Positions 47,322 through 56,094 of a stretch of DNA of 64,000 bases are shown here, piece by piece. The stretch is taken from assembly GCF_024345395.1 (NCBI RefSeq), contig NZ_JAGQBA010000003.1, positions 124,001 through 188,000 of the forward strand. Reading direction: 5' to 3'. Below the pieces are notes generated by a model. The model was not told the DNA's origin. It saw only the letters and a list, made by a program, of their open reading frames with translations, and did not search any database. Every line of letters begins with the position of its first letter. Position 1 is the first letter of the stretch. Made by a program: the position numbers and the translations under genes. This stretch comes from Cyanobium sp. Tous-M-B4 (GTDB lineage: Bacteria > Cyanobacteriota > Cyanobacteriia > PCC-6307 > Cyanobiaceae).

Positions 47322-47495
47322 ATGGGCGAAGTGATCGGGGCAAGTTCAGGCTTAGGGGGCGGGTTCAGCCTCGTTTCTGGAGTGGTGAGCCTCCTGGCGA
47401 TCGGCATGTATGCACTGCTTCAACCAGGACCCGGCAACAACAACGATGACGACGATTCCGGCCCCGGCGGTGGCCTGATGCAACCGGTGGCCTGA
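47322..47495 (+). CDS. Small single-helix protein with an acidic Gly-rich tail
   Basis: A 57-residue protein. MGEVIGASSGLGGGFSLVSG leads into a hydrophobic helix (VVSLLAIGMYALLQ), followed by PGPGNNNDDDDSGPGGG and LMQPVA. It is upstream of no obvious partner and downstream of mfd by 99 bases. A TACATTCAT element and a TTGTGTAACG lie 20-35 bases before the ATG and may be promoter parts. Codon usage and a clean design (helix plus acidic tail) suggest a real small membrane protein. Function unknown. Confidence 0.6.
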   Translation: MGEVIGASSGLGGGFSLVSGVVSLLAIGMYALLQPGPGNNNDDDDSGPGGGLMQPVA

Positions 47496-47531
47496 TTTCT
47501 CCTGGCGAAGAGTTTTTAAATTAAGCGAAGT

Positions 47532-47759
47532 TCAAAGCTTTTCAGCTTCAGCGGCCCGTAGTTCGGACTGATAAGCAGCTGGCACCACAACCAAAAAAAG
47601 CAGCCACCAAGCCAGCACCCCTATGGCTGCAGGCGCGGTGATCCACCAGCGCTGAAGTAGCAACCAGCTCCCTGCCACCACAACTGCACCGGTGAGCAAG
47701 ATGCTCCAAGGCTGGCACCACCAGGGTTTCATCTCCCAAATCGACGCAGGCTGGATCAT
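47532..47759 (-). CDS. DUF6737 family membrane protein
   Basis: A 75-residue protein with the family start WEMKPWWCQPWSILLTG and two hydrophobic helices (LTGAVVVAGSWLLLQRWW, IGVLAWWLLFLVVVPAAY). This is a small cyanobacterial family of unknown function. The ATG at 47759 fits the size of the family; an ATG at 47816 would add 19 residues and overlap the divergent gene at 47804. Confidence 0.7.
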   Translation of the reverse strand: MIQPASIWEMKPWWCQPWSILLTGAVVVAGSWLLLQRWWITAPAAIGVLAWWLLFLVVVPAAYQSELRAAEAEKL

Positions 47760-47803
47760 TTGGGCTGGGGGCGAATCAAGCGGCACAGCCACAAATTTTC
47801 CAT

Positions 47804-48436
47804 ATGCATACGCCATCCTCGCCGCTTACTGCCCATATGCGGCGTGAAATCTTGCTCGCCCACAACTCGGGCGATTGGCATGGCTGCTTCATTCGCTGTA
47901 ATGGACATGGCCTGGAGCAGGAGCGCTTCAAAAGCCAGCTCTCAGTGCAAGACCAGGGCGGCAAAGTAGTGGCTGCGTTGACCAACGTCAGCAGTGGCCA
48001 GATGCGCTCAATGGATTTTGATGAGCCTCCGGCAGAAATGCAAATCAGCCCAGAGGGGCACTGGAGCCTGGGCCCCGATCGCATCGGTGCCTGGCCCTGG
48101 GTGAGCGAGCTCTGCTTGGTGTGGGGCGAGCGCCGCCGCCGCGCCGTGATTCGCCATGGCAGCGAACGGCTCGAATCGCTGGTGGTTGTAAGCGAAGCGC
48201 GGCCAGGGATGGAGGAACCATTACCTCCAGCGCCGCTGCAGGCCTTAGCTAGGCCGGCCCTCCCTGGCCCAGGCTTGATCTGGAGCCTGCCGGCAGCTTT
48301 AGGGATAACGCTCCAAACGGCGGATCGCCGGCAGTCTGGGGTGCCAGAAGGAGTAGCCCTGTGCTGGCAGCCCGAACCGGGTATCCACCTGGAAATTCGC
48401 AGGCGCTACGGCGCCTATGGCGCGCTGGAGCCCTGA
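47804..48436 (+). CDS. Hypothetical protein resembling the N-terminal part of DUF3598
   Basis: A 210-residue protein from the ATG at 47804 (a second ATG at 47837 gives MRREILLAHNSGDWHGCF). The pattern NSGDWHGCFIRCNGHGLEQE, RMxF-type and SLGPDRIGAWPWVSELCLVW recalls cyanobacterial DUF3598 proteins, which form a lipocalin-like barrel, but only a first-barrel length is present. No transmembrane segment. Function unknown. Its last 22 bases overlap the convergent ctp gene. Confidence 0.5.
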   Translation: MHTPSSPLTAHMRREILLAHNSGDWHGCFIRCNGHGLEQERFKSQLSVQDQGGKVVAALTNVSSGQMRSMDFDEPPAEMQISPEGHWSLGPDRIGAWPWVSELCLVWGERRRRAVIRHGSERLESLVVVSEARPGMEEPLPPAPLQALARPALPGPGLIWSLPAALGITLQTADRRQSGVPEGVALCWQPEPGIHLEIRRRYGAYGALEP

Positions 48437-49761
48437 GGAGCCACGGCCGCCGGCACATTGGCGCTGCGTGGGTTGTAAGCCTTCTCAACGCTGTTGGCAT
48501 TGCGAAGCCGTTTGACCAGCGTGGTTTCCGCCACCCGGTATTGGCTGTCCTTCTTGGTACCGAGATCCTCGAGCTTGAGGCGCTGGGCCTCGAGCTCGGT
48601 CATTTTCGCCGTCACATCAGGGTCGATGCCGTGCTTGTGGATGTCCCGGCCACTGGGGGTGAGGTATTTGGCGATGGTCACGGTCATGCCGGAACCATCG
48701 GATAGCCCCCGCACCGACTGCACCAAGCCCTTGCCGAAGGTTTTCTGGCCCACCAACACCGCCCGGTTGTTGTCCTGCAGGGCGCCGGAGAGAATTTCAC
48801 TGGCGCTAGCTGAACCCTCATTGACCAGTACCACCATGGGCTTAGTGGTGAGGGCACGGCCGTTGGCGCGCTTGACATCCTGGATGCCATCACGGGTTTT
48901 GGTGGACACGATCGTGCCCTCGTTTAGCCACTGGCGAGCAATCTCCACGCTTGCCATCAGCAGGCCGCCTGGGTTGCTGCGCAGATCGAGCACATAACCC
49001 TGGGCTCCCTTTTCTTCTAGGTCCTTCACCGCCTGGCGCATGTCCTTGGTGGCGGTGGCATTGAATTGCTTGAGGCGGATATAACCCACCTTGACGCCAT
49101 CGGCAGTGGTGTTGATCTGGTGGTCGACGGCATGGAGCTCGATGCGCTCCCGGGTAAGGGGCAACTCCAGGGTCTGAGCCTTGCGCTTGAGGGTGAGGGT
49201 CACCGTGGTGCCAGCCTGACCACGGATCAGCTTGACGGCATCCTCGGTGCTCATGCCCTTGGTCGACTTACCATCGATCGCCACAATCACATCCTTGGGC
49301 TGAACGCCAGCCCGCGATGCGGGCGAACCTTCAATCGGTGACACCACCACCAGATTTTTTGTTTCCTTATCCAAGCTCAGCTGGATTCCCACCCCGGAAA
49401 GTTCTCCAGAGGTGTCGATCTGCATCTCTTTGAATTCCCGTGGATCGAGAAAACGGGTGTAGGGATCATCGAGGCTGCCGAGCATGCCCCGGATCGCTTC
49501 ATAGGCCTCCTTAGGGCTGCCGTAACTCTTGGCGAGCACATCACGCCGCAGGGTGCGCCACTGCTCTGGCTTGTACTTGCCGTTGATATCGAGGTAGTCG
49601 CGGAAGACGATCTGCCACGTCTGGTCGATCACCTCCTTGGGGCTGTCGCTGATGCGGGAAGAGCCACCGGGAGGGGTCACCACCTCCCTGGCCACAACCG
49701 CCGTGGCCGCACAAGCACCAATACCGACCAGCACGAGCAAGCTGGTGCGGGGGCTGGCCAT
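48415..49761 (-). CDS. Carboxyl-terminal processing protease (S41 family)
   Basis: A 448-residue exported serine protease of the CtpA family, which in cyanobacteria trims the C terminus of the D1 protein or other lumenal/periplasmic substrates. An N-terminal signal/anchor (about 5-25) is followed by the PDZ domain (about 110-185, GELSGVGIQLSLDKETKN, GVQPKDVIVAIDG) and the protease core with the catalytic Ser in LVNEGSASASEILSGAL and the Lys in VGQKTFGKGLVQSVRGL. GYVLDLRSNPGGLL is conserved. Which paralogue of the cyanobacterial Ctp set this is cannot be told. Confidence 0.92.
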   Translation of the reverse strand: MASPRTSLLVLVGIGACAATAVVAREVVTPPGGSSRISDSPKEVIDQTWQIVFRDYLDINGKYKPEQWRTLRRDVLAKSYGSPKEAYEAIRGMLGSLDDPYTRFLDPREFKEMQIDTSGELSGVGIQLSLDKETKNLVVVSPIEGSPASRAGVQPKDVIVAIDGKSTKGMSTEDAVKLIRGQAGTTVTLTLKRKAQTLELPLTRERIELHAVDHQINTTADGVKVGYIRLKQFNATATKDMRQAVKDLEEKGAQGYVLDLRSNPGGLLMASVEIARQWLNEGTIVSTKTRDGIQDVKRANGRALTTKPMVVLVNEGSASASEILSGALQDNNRAVLVGQKTFGKGLVQSVRGLSDGSGMTVTIAKYLTPSGRDIHKHGIDPDVTAKMTELEAQRLKLEDLGTKKDSQYRVAETTLVKRLRNANSVEKAYNPRSANVPAAVAPQGSSAP

Positions 49762-49854
49762 CAGGAAAAGCCGTTGCGGCGCGGGAAACGTCCTTTCAAG
49801 CTAGCGCCGTTATCCGGCCCCAACCGGGGCGGGTTACCGGAAGTGAGCAGGCGC

Positions 49855-51048
49855 TCAGGGATCAACCCAGCGACCATCCTCCTGAATAAGGGCTATCAGG
49901 GCTGCCACTCCCTCTGCCTCCGGCACCCGCCGGATCTCGTCGCGGCCCCTGTACAGAGAGATGGTGCCGGGGGTTTTACCCACATAGCCGTAGTCGGCGT
50001 CGGCCATTTCGCCCGGCCCATTAACGATGCAACCCATCACAGCGATATCGAGGCCAGTGAGATGGGCCGTGGCGTTGCGCACCTGATGCAGCACCTCCTC
50101 CAGGTTGAACAGGGTGCGGCCGCAGCTGGGGCAGGCCACATATTCCACCATCGTCTTGCGCAGCCCCAAGGCTTGCAGGATCGAGTAGCAAACAGGAATT
50201 TCCTTCTCGGGCGCTTCGGTGAGCGAGACGCGGATCGTGTCGCCCAGCCCCTCGGCCAGCAAGGGCGCAATGCCGGCGGTACTTTTAATTCGCCCGTAGT
50301 CGCCATCGCCTGCCTCGGTGACTCCCAAATGCAGGGGGTAGGGGAAGCCCTCCGCATCCATGCGGTCGGCCATCATTCGATAGGCGGCCATCATCACCGG
50401 CGCCCGCGAGGCCTTCATTGACACCACGATGTTGTGGAAGTCGAGCCGGTCGCAGATGCGGATGAATTCCATGGCGCTCTCCACCATGCCCAGGGGCGTG
50501 TCGCCATAGCTGAACAACATCCGCTCAGCCAGGGATCCATGGTTGACACCGATGCGCAGGGCCTTGTCCTGCTGCTTGAGCAATTGCACCAACGGTTCAA
50601 ATGTTTCGGCAATGCGCTCACCGATGGCAGACACCTCCTCGAGGCTGAATTCGGTGCGATTTGGGTCGGGCTTGTCGAACACAAATAGACCCGGGTTGAT
50701 CCGCACCTTGTCGACGTGCTGGGCCACCTCCAGGGCAATCTTCATGCCGTTGTGGTGCACGTCGGCCACCAATGGCACTGGCTGATAGGTGTCTTCCAAC
50801 CGCTGGCGAATTTCTTTTACCGCCTTGGCGTGGGCCAGGGAAGGCACCGTCAGTCGCACGATTTCGCAACCGACTTCATGCAGCCGCCGGATACCGGCCG
50901 TAGCCCCTTCGATATCGAGGGTGTCCTCGTTGATCATCGACTGCACCGCCACCGGGTGATCGCTGCCGATCCAGATATCTCCCACCCGCACGCTGCGGGT
51001 CTGGCGCCGGTGAATCAAGGTGTCGTAGCGAGCCGGGGTGCCGGTCAT
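49855..51048 (-). CDS. ispG: 4-hydroxy-3-methylbut-2-enyl-diphosphate synthase
   Basis: Reductive ring-opening enzyme of the MEP isoprenoid pathway (GcpE), using a [4Fe-4S] cluster. The 397-residue protein has [36 protein letters not shown], and the cluster cysteines in [17 protein letters not shown] and [20 protein letters not shown]. Cyanobacterial IspG uses ferredoxin as donor. The ATG at 51048 gives the usual length; an upstream ATG at 51090 would add 14 residues with no family support. Confidence 0.95.
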   Translation of the reverse strand: MTGTPARYDTLIHRRQTRSVRVGDIWIGSDHPVAVQSMINEDTLDIEGATAGIRRLHEVGCEIVRLTVPSLAHAKAVKEIRQRLEDTYQPVPLVADVHHNGMKIALEVAQHVDKVRINPGLFVFDKPDPNRTEFSLEEVSAIGERIAETFEPLVQLLKQQDKALRIGVNHGSLAERMLFSYGDTPLGMVESAMEFIRICDRLDFHNIVVSMKASRAPVMMAAYRMMADRMDAEGFPYPLHLGVTEAGDGDYGRIKSTAGIAPLLAEGLGDTIRVSLTEAPEKEIPVCYSILQALGLRKTMVEYVACPSCGRTLFNLEEVLHQVRNATAHLTGLDIAVMGCIVNGPGEMADADYGYVGKTPGTISLYRGRDEIRRVPEAEGVAALIALIQEDGRWVDP

Positions 51049-51181
51049 GGCTGGGTGAAGCGGGGGGCCGGGAAGGGCAAAGCCTGTCACAAAGACAGCT
51101 CAAGCGGCGAGGATGTCAAACGCAGTAAGCAGTTCAGCAAGGCGAGCGGGATTGGCCAGAAAAGGATCGGCACCGATCCCC
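51049..51181. other. Gap between ispG and the UDG gene with a coding-like minus-strand tail
   Basis: No full gene fits. On the minus strand a frame that ends at a TGA (51100-51102) reads SEGIGADPFLANPARLAELL then TAFDILAA, which looks protein-like, but it has no ATG, GTG or TTG start after the UDG stop. It includes the palindrome GGATCGG-CA-CCGATCC (51164-51179) and a small hairpin CTGTC/GACAG (around 51084-51098). Confidence 0.3.
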
Positions 51182-51790
51182 TCAGAGGGCCCGCAAGGAT
51201 CGGCGTACCTCCTGGAAGTCCGCTGCCGTGAGCGCACGGGGCGAGCCCTGGTCCTGCGAGTTAAAGCGCAGCAGATAGGAGGGATGCAGGACCGGCATCA
51301 GGCGCCGGCCCCGCAAAATTTCGATCTCGCTGGCGCGCCACTGGCCCCGCAGGCTGGTGATGCCGCCCTTAATACCCAACACCCCCTCCAGCGCCGTGGC
51401 CCCCACCAGCAGGATCACGGCCGGATTCACTAAAGCGATCTGGCGATTTAGCCAGGGGCGGCAGGCCGCCATCTCCGTCGCCGCGGGCTTGCGGTTGCCA
51501 GGGGGGCGGCACTTCACCACATTGCACACGTAGGCGTCTCGGTTGCTGTCGATGCCAGCGGCAGCCAGCAGCTGATCGAGCAGCTGGCCGGAGCGGCCCA
51601 CAAAAGGCAGGCCAGCGCTGTCTTCCTGAGCGCCGGGTCCCTCGCCGATCAGCATCAGCCGGGCGGCGGGATTGCCCCGACTCACCACCACCTGCTGCCT
51701 CTCCGCGGCCAGATCACAGCGGCGACAGGCGGCGCAATCGAGCAGCAACTGCCCTAGGGAATCGGGCGGTGCAGGGGGAATTGTCGTCAC
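51182..51790 (-). CDS. Uracil-DNA glycosylase, family 4 type
   Basis: Removes uracil from DNA. The 202-residue protein starts at a GTG and has an N-terminal iron-sulfur cysteine pair (CAACRRCDL), the active-site loop LMLIGEGPGAQEDSAGLPFVG, a second cysteine region in YVCNVVKCRPPGNRK, and the C-terminal MPVLHPSYLLRF with the catalytic-region His. This is the iron-sulfur UDG of the family 4/5 type found in many bacteria. It is divergent from the aminotransferase gene. Confidence 0.92.
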   Translation of the reverse strand: MTTIPPAPPDSLGQLLLDCAACRRCDLAAERQQVVVSRGNPAARLMLIGEGPGAQEDSAGLPFVGRSGQLLDQLLAAAGIDSNRDAYVCNVVKCRPPGNRKPAATEMAACRPWLNRQIALVNPAVILLVGATALEGVLGIKGGITSLRGQWRASEIEILRGRRLMPVLHPSYLLRFNSQDQGSPRALTAADFQEVRRSLRAL

Positions 51791-51912
51791 GGCAAAACCA
51801 TCAACGTGTAACTAGCTGGCCATTTAGTGCCCCTTTGAACCGTACGCGGCAAATCCGTAAGGCAGGATGCCAGCCAGTGCTGATGCCGCGCGTCCTGATG
51901 CCGGACACAGGG

Positions 51913-53103
51913 ATGACCGCCGCGCCCACCACCACTCCGGCCCTCTCTGCCCGGGCCCGGGCCCTCCAGCCCTCCCTCACCCTGGCCATTGCCGCCCGAG
52001 CCAAGGCCCTCAAGGCTGATGGTCAGGACATCTGCAGCCTCAGCGCCGGCGAACCTGATTTCGACACCCCGGCCTTCATCCGCCAGGCCGCCACCGCTGC
52101 TCTGGAGGCAGGCCACACTCGCTACGGCCCAGCCGCCGGCGAGCCTGCCCTGCGCGATGCCATAGCCGCCAAGCTCAGCAGTGAAAACGGCATACCCACC
52201 ACCGCCCAACAGGTGCTGGTCACCAACGGCGGCAAGCAGGCGCTCTACAACCTGTTTCAGGTGCTGCTGGAGCCAGGCGACGAGCTGCTGCTGCCGGCGC
52301 CCTACTGGCTCAGCTATCCAGAGATCGCCAAACTCGCCGGCGCCTCGGTGACCATGCTGCCCAGCTCGGCGGCCCAGGGCTTCCGCCTCGATCCGGCCCA
52401 GCTGGAGGCAGCCATCACTCCAGCCAGCAAATTGCTTGTGCTCAACAGCCCCGGCAATCCCACCGGCATGGTGCTGAGCCTGCCAGAGCTGGAGGCGATT
52501 GCGGACGTGCTGCGCCGCCATCCCCAGGTGGCCGTGGTGTGCGATGAGATCTACGAATTCCTGCTGGCCCCCGGCCACGCCCACCACAGCTTTGCCGCCA
52601 TAGCTCCAGACCTGGCCGATCGCGTCTTTACGGTCAATGGCTTCGCCAAGGGCTGGGCCATGACCGGCTGGCGCCTTGGCTGGCTGGCTGGCCCCCAGCC
52701 GGTGGTGGCCGCCGCCAGTGCCCTGCAGAGCCAGAGCACGAGCAACGTTTGCAGTTTTGCCCAGTTCGGCGCCCTGGCCGCCATCGAAGCGCCCCGCGAC
52801 TGTGTACACACCATGGCGGCCCAGTTCAACGAGCGCCGCGGCCTGCTCAGCGCGGGGCTGATGGCCATCGAAGGATTGCAACTGCTACCCCCCGAGGGGG
52901 CGTTCTATGCCTTCCCCGACGTAAGCGGCTTCGGCCTCGATTCAATGACCCTGTGCAACCGGCTGCTCGATGAAGTGGGCCTGGCGGTGGTGCCAGGGGT
53001 TGCCTTCGGCGACGACCGCTGCATTCGGCTTTCCTGCGCTGCCGGGCCTGCCACGATTGAGGATGGCCTCCAGCGCCTGCAGCGCTTTCTGGCCGCCCTC
53101 TGA
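51913..53103 (+). CDS. Pyridoxal-phosphate aminotransferase, aspartate type
   Basis: A 396-residue fold-type I aminotransferase. SLSAGEPDFDTPAFIRQAA, TNGGKQALYNLFQVLLEPGD, LNSPGNPTGMVLS, VVCDEIYEFLLAPGHAH and the PLP lysine in VNGFAKGWAMTGWRLGW are the family motifs. It most resembles aspartate aminotransferase/prephenate aminotransferase of cyanobacteria. The ATG at 51913 has GACACAGGG before it; in-frame ATGs at 51898 and 51883 would extend it by five or ten residues. It is divergent from UDG and 15 bases upstream of the binding-protein gene. Confidence 0.9.
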   Translation: MTAAPTTTPALSARARALQPSLTLAIAARAKALKADGQDICSLSAGEPDFDTPAFIRQAATAALEAGHTRYGPAAGEPALRDAIAAKLSSENGIPTTAQQVLVTNGGKQALYNLFQVLLEPGDELLLPAPYWLSYPEIAKLAGASVTMLPSSAAQGFRLDPAQLEAAITPASKLLVLNSPGNPTGMVLSLPELEAIADVLRRHPQVAVVCDEIYEFLLAPGHAHHSFAAIAPDLADRVFTVNGFAKGWAMTGWRLGWLAGPQPVVAAASALQSQSTSNVCSFAQFGALAAIEAPRDCVHTMAAQFNERRGLLSAGLMAIEGLQLLPPEGAFYAFPDVSGFGLDSMTLCNRLLDEVGLAVVPGVAFGDDRCIRLSCAAGPATIEDGLQRLQRFLAAL

Positions 53104-53118
53104 TTCCCACCCTGTCCC

Positions 53119-54045
53119 ATGCCCACCCGAGAACGTTGGACCGCCGCAATGGCGGGGCTTTGCCTGGCCCTGCTACCGGCGGTCCTCCCCCCAGTGCCCG
53201 CCTCTGTGCTGCCGGCGGCCGTAGCCCAGCCGGTGCTGCGCATCGGTGCTATCCCCGACCAAAACCCTGAAAAGCTGAATCGCCTTTACGGCTTGGTGGC
53301 CGATGAGCTCAGCCAGCAACTAGGTGTGAAGGTCGCCTACGTGCCCGTCACCGATTACACGGCTGCTGTGAGCGCCTTCCGCACCGGCAGTCTTGATCTG
53401 GTGTGGTTTGGCGGTCTCACCGGCGTGCAGGCCAGCCTGCAGAAACCCGGCTCCCAGATGCTTGCCCAGCGAGACATCGATGCGCAGTTTTATACCGTAT
53501 TTATCGCCAATGCCCGCAGTGGTATCAAGCCGATCCAGAACCAAAAGGGGCTAGTGGCCCTCAAAGGCAAGCGCTTCACCTTCGGCTCGGAAAGCTCCAC
53601 CTCCGGCCGGCTTATGCCCCAGTACTTCCTCGGCCAGGCCGGCGTCAAGTTGGCTGATTTCGCTGGCGGAGCCCCCGGCTTCAGTGGCAGCCACGACGCC
53701 ACCATCGCCCTGGTGCAGAGCGGCACCTACGACGCCGGCGCCGTCAATGAGCAGGTGTGGAAGAGCAGCCTGCGCAGCGGCAAGGCCAACCGCAGCAAGG
53801 TGGTGCAGATCTGGCGCACCCCCAGCTACCCCGACTACCTCTGGCTGGGCCAGCCCAACCTCGACCAGCGCTTCGGCAAGGGCTTCAGCGCCAAGCTGCG
53901 TCAATCGATCATCAGCTGGCGATCCACGGATCCGGAGCAGAAACAGATCCTCGGCCTGTTTGGTGCCCAGCAATTCACCACGGTGAAGCCGGGCGAATAC
54001 AAGCAGATCGAGCAGGTGGGGCGGCAAATCGGCAAGATCCGCTGA
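53119..54045 (+). CDS. Phosphonate/phosphate-type ABC transporter substrate-binding protein
   Basis: A 308-residue periplasmic binding protein of the PhnD/PtxB family. A signal peptide (about 12-36, ending VAQ) precedes LRIGAIPDQNPEKLNRLYGL, VPVTDYTAAVSAFRTGSLDL, VWFGGLTGVQAS, and GSESSTSGRLMPQYF, the region that binds the oxyanion in PhnD. Cyanobacterial relatives are variously named phosphonate, phosphite or selenate binding proteins, so the ligand is uncertain. The ATPase and permease genes are at 58020-60349, separated by the arginase/urea-channel module. Confidence 0.85.
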   Translation: MPTRERWTAAMAGLCLALLPAVLPPVPASVLPAAVAQPVLRIGAIPDQNPEKLNRLYGLVADELSQQLGVKVAYVPVTDYTAAVSAFRTGSLDLVWFGGLTGVQASLQKPGSQMLAQRDIDAQFYTVFIANARSGIKPIQNQKGLVALKGKRFTFGSESSTSGRLMPQYFLGQAGVKLADFAGGAPGFSGSHDATIALVQSGTYDAGAVNEQVWKSSLRSGKANRSKVVQIWRTPSYPDYLWLGQPNLDQRFGKGFSAKLRQSIISWRSTDPEQKQILGLFGAQQFTTVKPGEYKQIEQVGRQIGKIR

Positions 54046-54058
54046 CACAGGCGGGCAT

Positions 54059-54331
54059 TTGGGTCCAGCAGCATTCAGAATCAGTTTTCTCCAGAGCCTC
54101 AAATCCGTGGTCTGGTTGATTGATTTGGTCTTGCTGCTGGCCGGCTTTGTGCTTTGGAGCCGAGCCAACAATGAAGGCGATGAGGCTTGGTCCCTGTTTC
54201 TGCGCAGCATCGCCTTTCTTGATCTGGCCTTCATCACCTTCGGCAACGGCCAACTGCTGATCGAGATTCCCGCCTTGGCCCTGGCCCTGGCCCTGCCATC
54301 AGCGGCCAGCCTGGAGCGGCGGCGCAGCTAA
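54059..54331 (+). CDS. Small hypothetical membrane protein
   Basis: A 90-residue protein from a TTG at 54059; a GTG at 54107 would remove 16 residues. It has two hydrophobic helices (VVWLIDLVLLLAGFVLW and LLIEIPALALALALP) with a soluble loop (SRANNEGDEAWSLFLRSI) between them. No known family was recognised. It stands 13 bases after the binding-protein gene and could be co-transcribed. Confidence 0.5.
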   Translation: MGPAAFRISFLQSLKSVVWLIDLVLLLAGFVLWSRANNEGDEAWSLFLRSIAFLDLAFITFGNGQLLIEIPALALALALPSAASLERRRS

Positions 54332-54338
54332 AACGTCA

Positions 54339-54425
54339 ATGAATCCCCGCGGCCCTGACCTGATTGAGGTGTCCTTAGTGGCGCTAATCCTGGCGCTGAT
54401 CGTTTACCGCCTCACCCTGGCCTGA
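54339..54425 (+). CDS. Candidate 28-residue single-helix protein
   Basis: The frame begins ATG and reads MNPRGPDLIEVSLVALILAL, then IVYRLTLA. It is a short acidic N-terminus and one hydrophobic helix, the size of very small membrane subunits. It lies 7 bases after the 54331 stop, in the same direction, and just before the convergent urea-channel gene. With so few residues the call rests on composition alone. Confidence 0.35.
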   Translation: MNPRGPDLIEVSLVALILALIVYRLTLA

Positions 54426-54452
54426 AGGAGCACTCAGGTTGGGATGGCAGGT

Positions 54453-56090
54453 TCATGTAAGTAGCAGGTGGTCTACAAACTGCTGCCAGCTGAGGCCATC
54501 GGCAGAGCGGCTGAAGAGAAAGGACTCCTCCTCAGCATTAAGAGGTCGTTCGCCCACACTGGCCAGCAGGCGCCTGAGCTCGGCCGGATCAAGCCGGTCA
54601 TCGCCATTGGCATCGACTGGCAGCAAATAGTTGAGCAGCCGAGCCTCGCCAAGGCGCAAGCGCTGCAGGCGAAGCATCAGCTCACCAAACTCCTCGGCAT
54701 CCACCCGGCCATCTCCATCCAGGTCCATGGCCTGCAGCACACTTGCCAGCTGGGCTGCCAGCACTCCAACATCTCCGCCTTGCTGGGGATCAATCCCCAG
54801 ACCCCCGAGCAGCTCCGCCGCACTGATATCGCCATTGGCGTCTTGATCGAGTCGCTGAAACAAGGCCGACATTTGTTGCCGCATCTGCGCCGGAACCCGT
54901 CCAGCCAAAAAAACGCGGCGCTGGCCGGTGATTGCCAGGTGCAAGTTTTGACGAAAATCGGCAAGCAGGGTGCGGGCCAACACAAAGCGCTGGCGATGCT
55001 CCTCCGGGGTCAAGATGGCGTGCAGCGAAACCGGAATCAGGGCCGGCAAGGCACGACGCACCAGCAGCTGAATCACCCAGGTAGCAAGCACAAAAGCGAG
55101 GGTGAGCGAAGGCCAGCCCTGAGCTGGAGTGAAGCTCCAAGCAAACTGGATCAGGCTCGCCAGAGCCGCCCCTCCCAGACCCACCGCCAAGCTGGCCCAG
55201 CTGGGGGCGTAAAAAATCCCCCCCAAGGCAATCGCCACCAGCAAGCCGTTGTATCCCCAGAGGCCCTCGGCGATCGCGCCCAAAGGGACATCGAGCAGAA
55301 GGCCGGTTGCCATGCCATCCAGGGCACCAAGTAAACCCAGTCCCGCTGCAAGGGGGCTGGCGATGGCTGTGGCAATTAGCACCAGCAAGCCACTCCAGGG
55401 GTTTGAGCAGAGAAAAACCTGACCCGCGGATCGGAGCAGCCCATGGGTGAGAGCCTGGGATGTGCTGGCCAGCTCGGACATCGGGACCGGTTCGGCCAGG
55501 GCCAATGCTGCCCCCGACGCCAGGGAAGCCACCCCCAGCAAGCCCCAGGTAACAAGAATGAACGGGAGGGTGAGTGGTGGTAGCCCCACGGAACGGTTGA
55601 TTCCCCTGCCCAGCCCCTCAAGCAGCAAGGTGGTCAGCGCCCCACCAAGCAGCACCAAAGCAACCCAAATCAGGCTGGAGAGGGGGCTATCGAACTGGGC
55701 GAAATTGGCGACGGCGCAGCCCACCAGGGCGCCGTTAAAACCGTAGATGCCCTCGCTCCGCAACCCCTTCGCCAAGCGGAGGAGCCGAGCTGTGCAGTGA
55801 GAAGCTGCGGTACCCAGCAGAGCCAACAGGGCAAACCAAGGCGACTGCACCAGAAAGGCGAGCAGCAACACCAGGCCACTGAGGGGATTGTTGATGAAGA
55901 TCACCTGGGCCAAGCCACGCAAACCTGCCAGCAGCGAAACCAGGCCGGGGTTCAGTCGCGCGACAGGGCCGTGCAGCTGATGCAGGGTGCCCATGGTGGG
56001 CAGCAGCTGTTGAAGCCTGGAGGGCAGGTCAACAACAGGCTCGAGCAAATCTCTAAGCAGCTCCAAAGCCGATTTCACAGACCTATCCAT
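54453..56090 (-). CDS. Urea transporter (UT family) with C-terminal EF-hand region
   Basis: A 545-residue protein. Residues about 1-345 are a UT/SLC14-type urea channel made of two similar halves: VIFINNPLSGLVLLLAFLV with GIYGFNGALVGCAVA and PPLTLPFILVTW in half one, and LCSNPWSGLLVLIATA with GLWGYNGLLVAIALG and WPSLTLAFVLATW in half two. The soluble tail (about 365-545) has three canonical EF-hand loops (415-426 DQDANGDISAAE, 456-467 DLDGDGRVDAEE, 493-504 DANGDDRLDPAE) and a degenerate fourth (about 526-538). UT channels pass urea down its gradient. Four bases downstream of the arginase gene, so same transcript. Calcium gating is inference. Confidence 0.88.
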   Translation of the reverse strand: MDRSVKSALELLRDLLEPVVDLPSRLQQLLPTMGTLHQLHGPVARLNPGLVSLLAGLRGLAQVIFINNPLSGLVLLLAFLVQSPWFALLALLGTAASHCTARLLRLAKGLRSEGIYGFNGALVGCAVANFAQFDSPLSSLIWVALVLLGGALTTLLLEGLGRGINRSVGLPPLTLPFILVTWGLLGVASLASGAALALAEPVPMSELASTSQALTHGLLRSAGQVFLCSNPWSGLLVLIATAIASPLAAGLGLLGALDGMATGLLLDVPLGAIAEGLWGYNGLLVAIALGGIFYAPSWASLAVGLGGAALASLIQFAWSFTPAQGWPSLTLAFVLATWVIQLLVRRALPALIPVSLHAILTPEEHRQRFVLARTLLADFRQNLHLAITGQRRVFLAGRVPAQMRQQMSALFQRLDQDANGDISAAELLGGLGIDPQQGGDVGVLAAQLASVLQAMDLDGDGRVDAEEFGELMLRLQRLRLGEARLLNYLLPVDANGDDRLDPAELRRLLASVGERPLNAEEESFLFSRSADGLSWQQFVDHLLLT

Positions 56091-56094
56091 CGGC

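Noticed and set aside
49800-49835. Terminator after ispG (CCCC/GGGG stem)
   Set aside because: The stem is short and no T-run follows on the minus strand.
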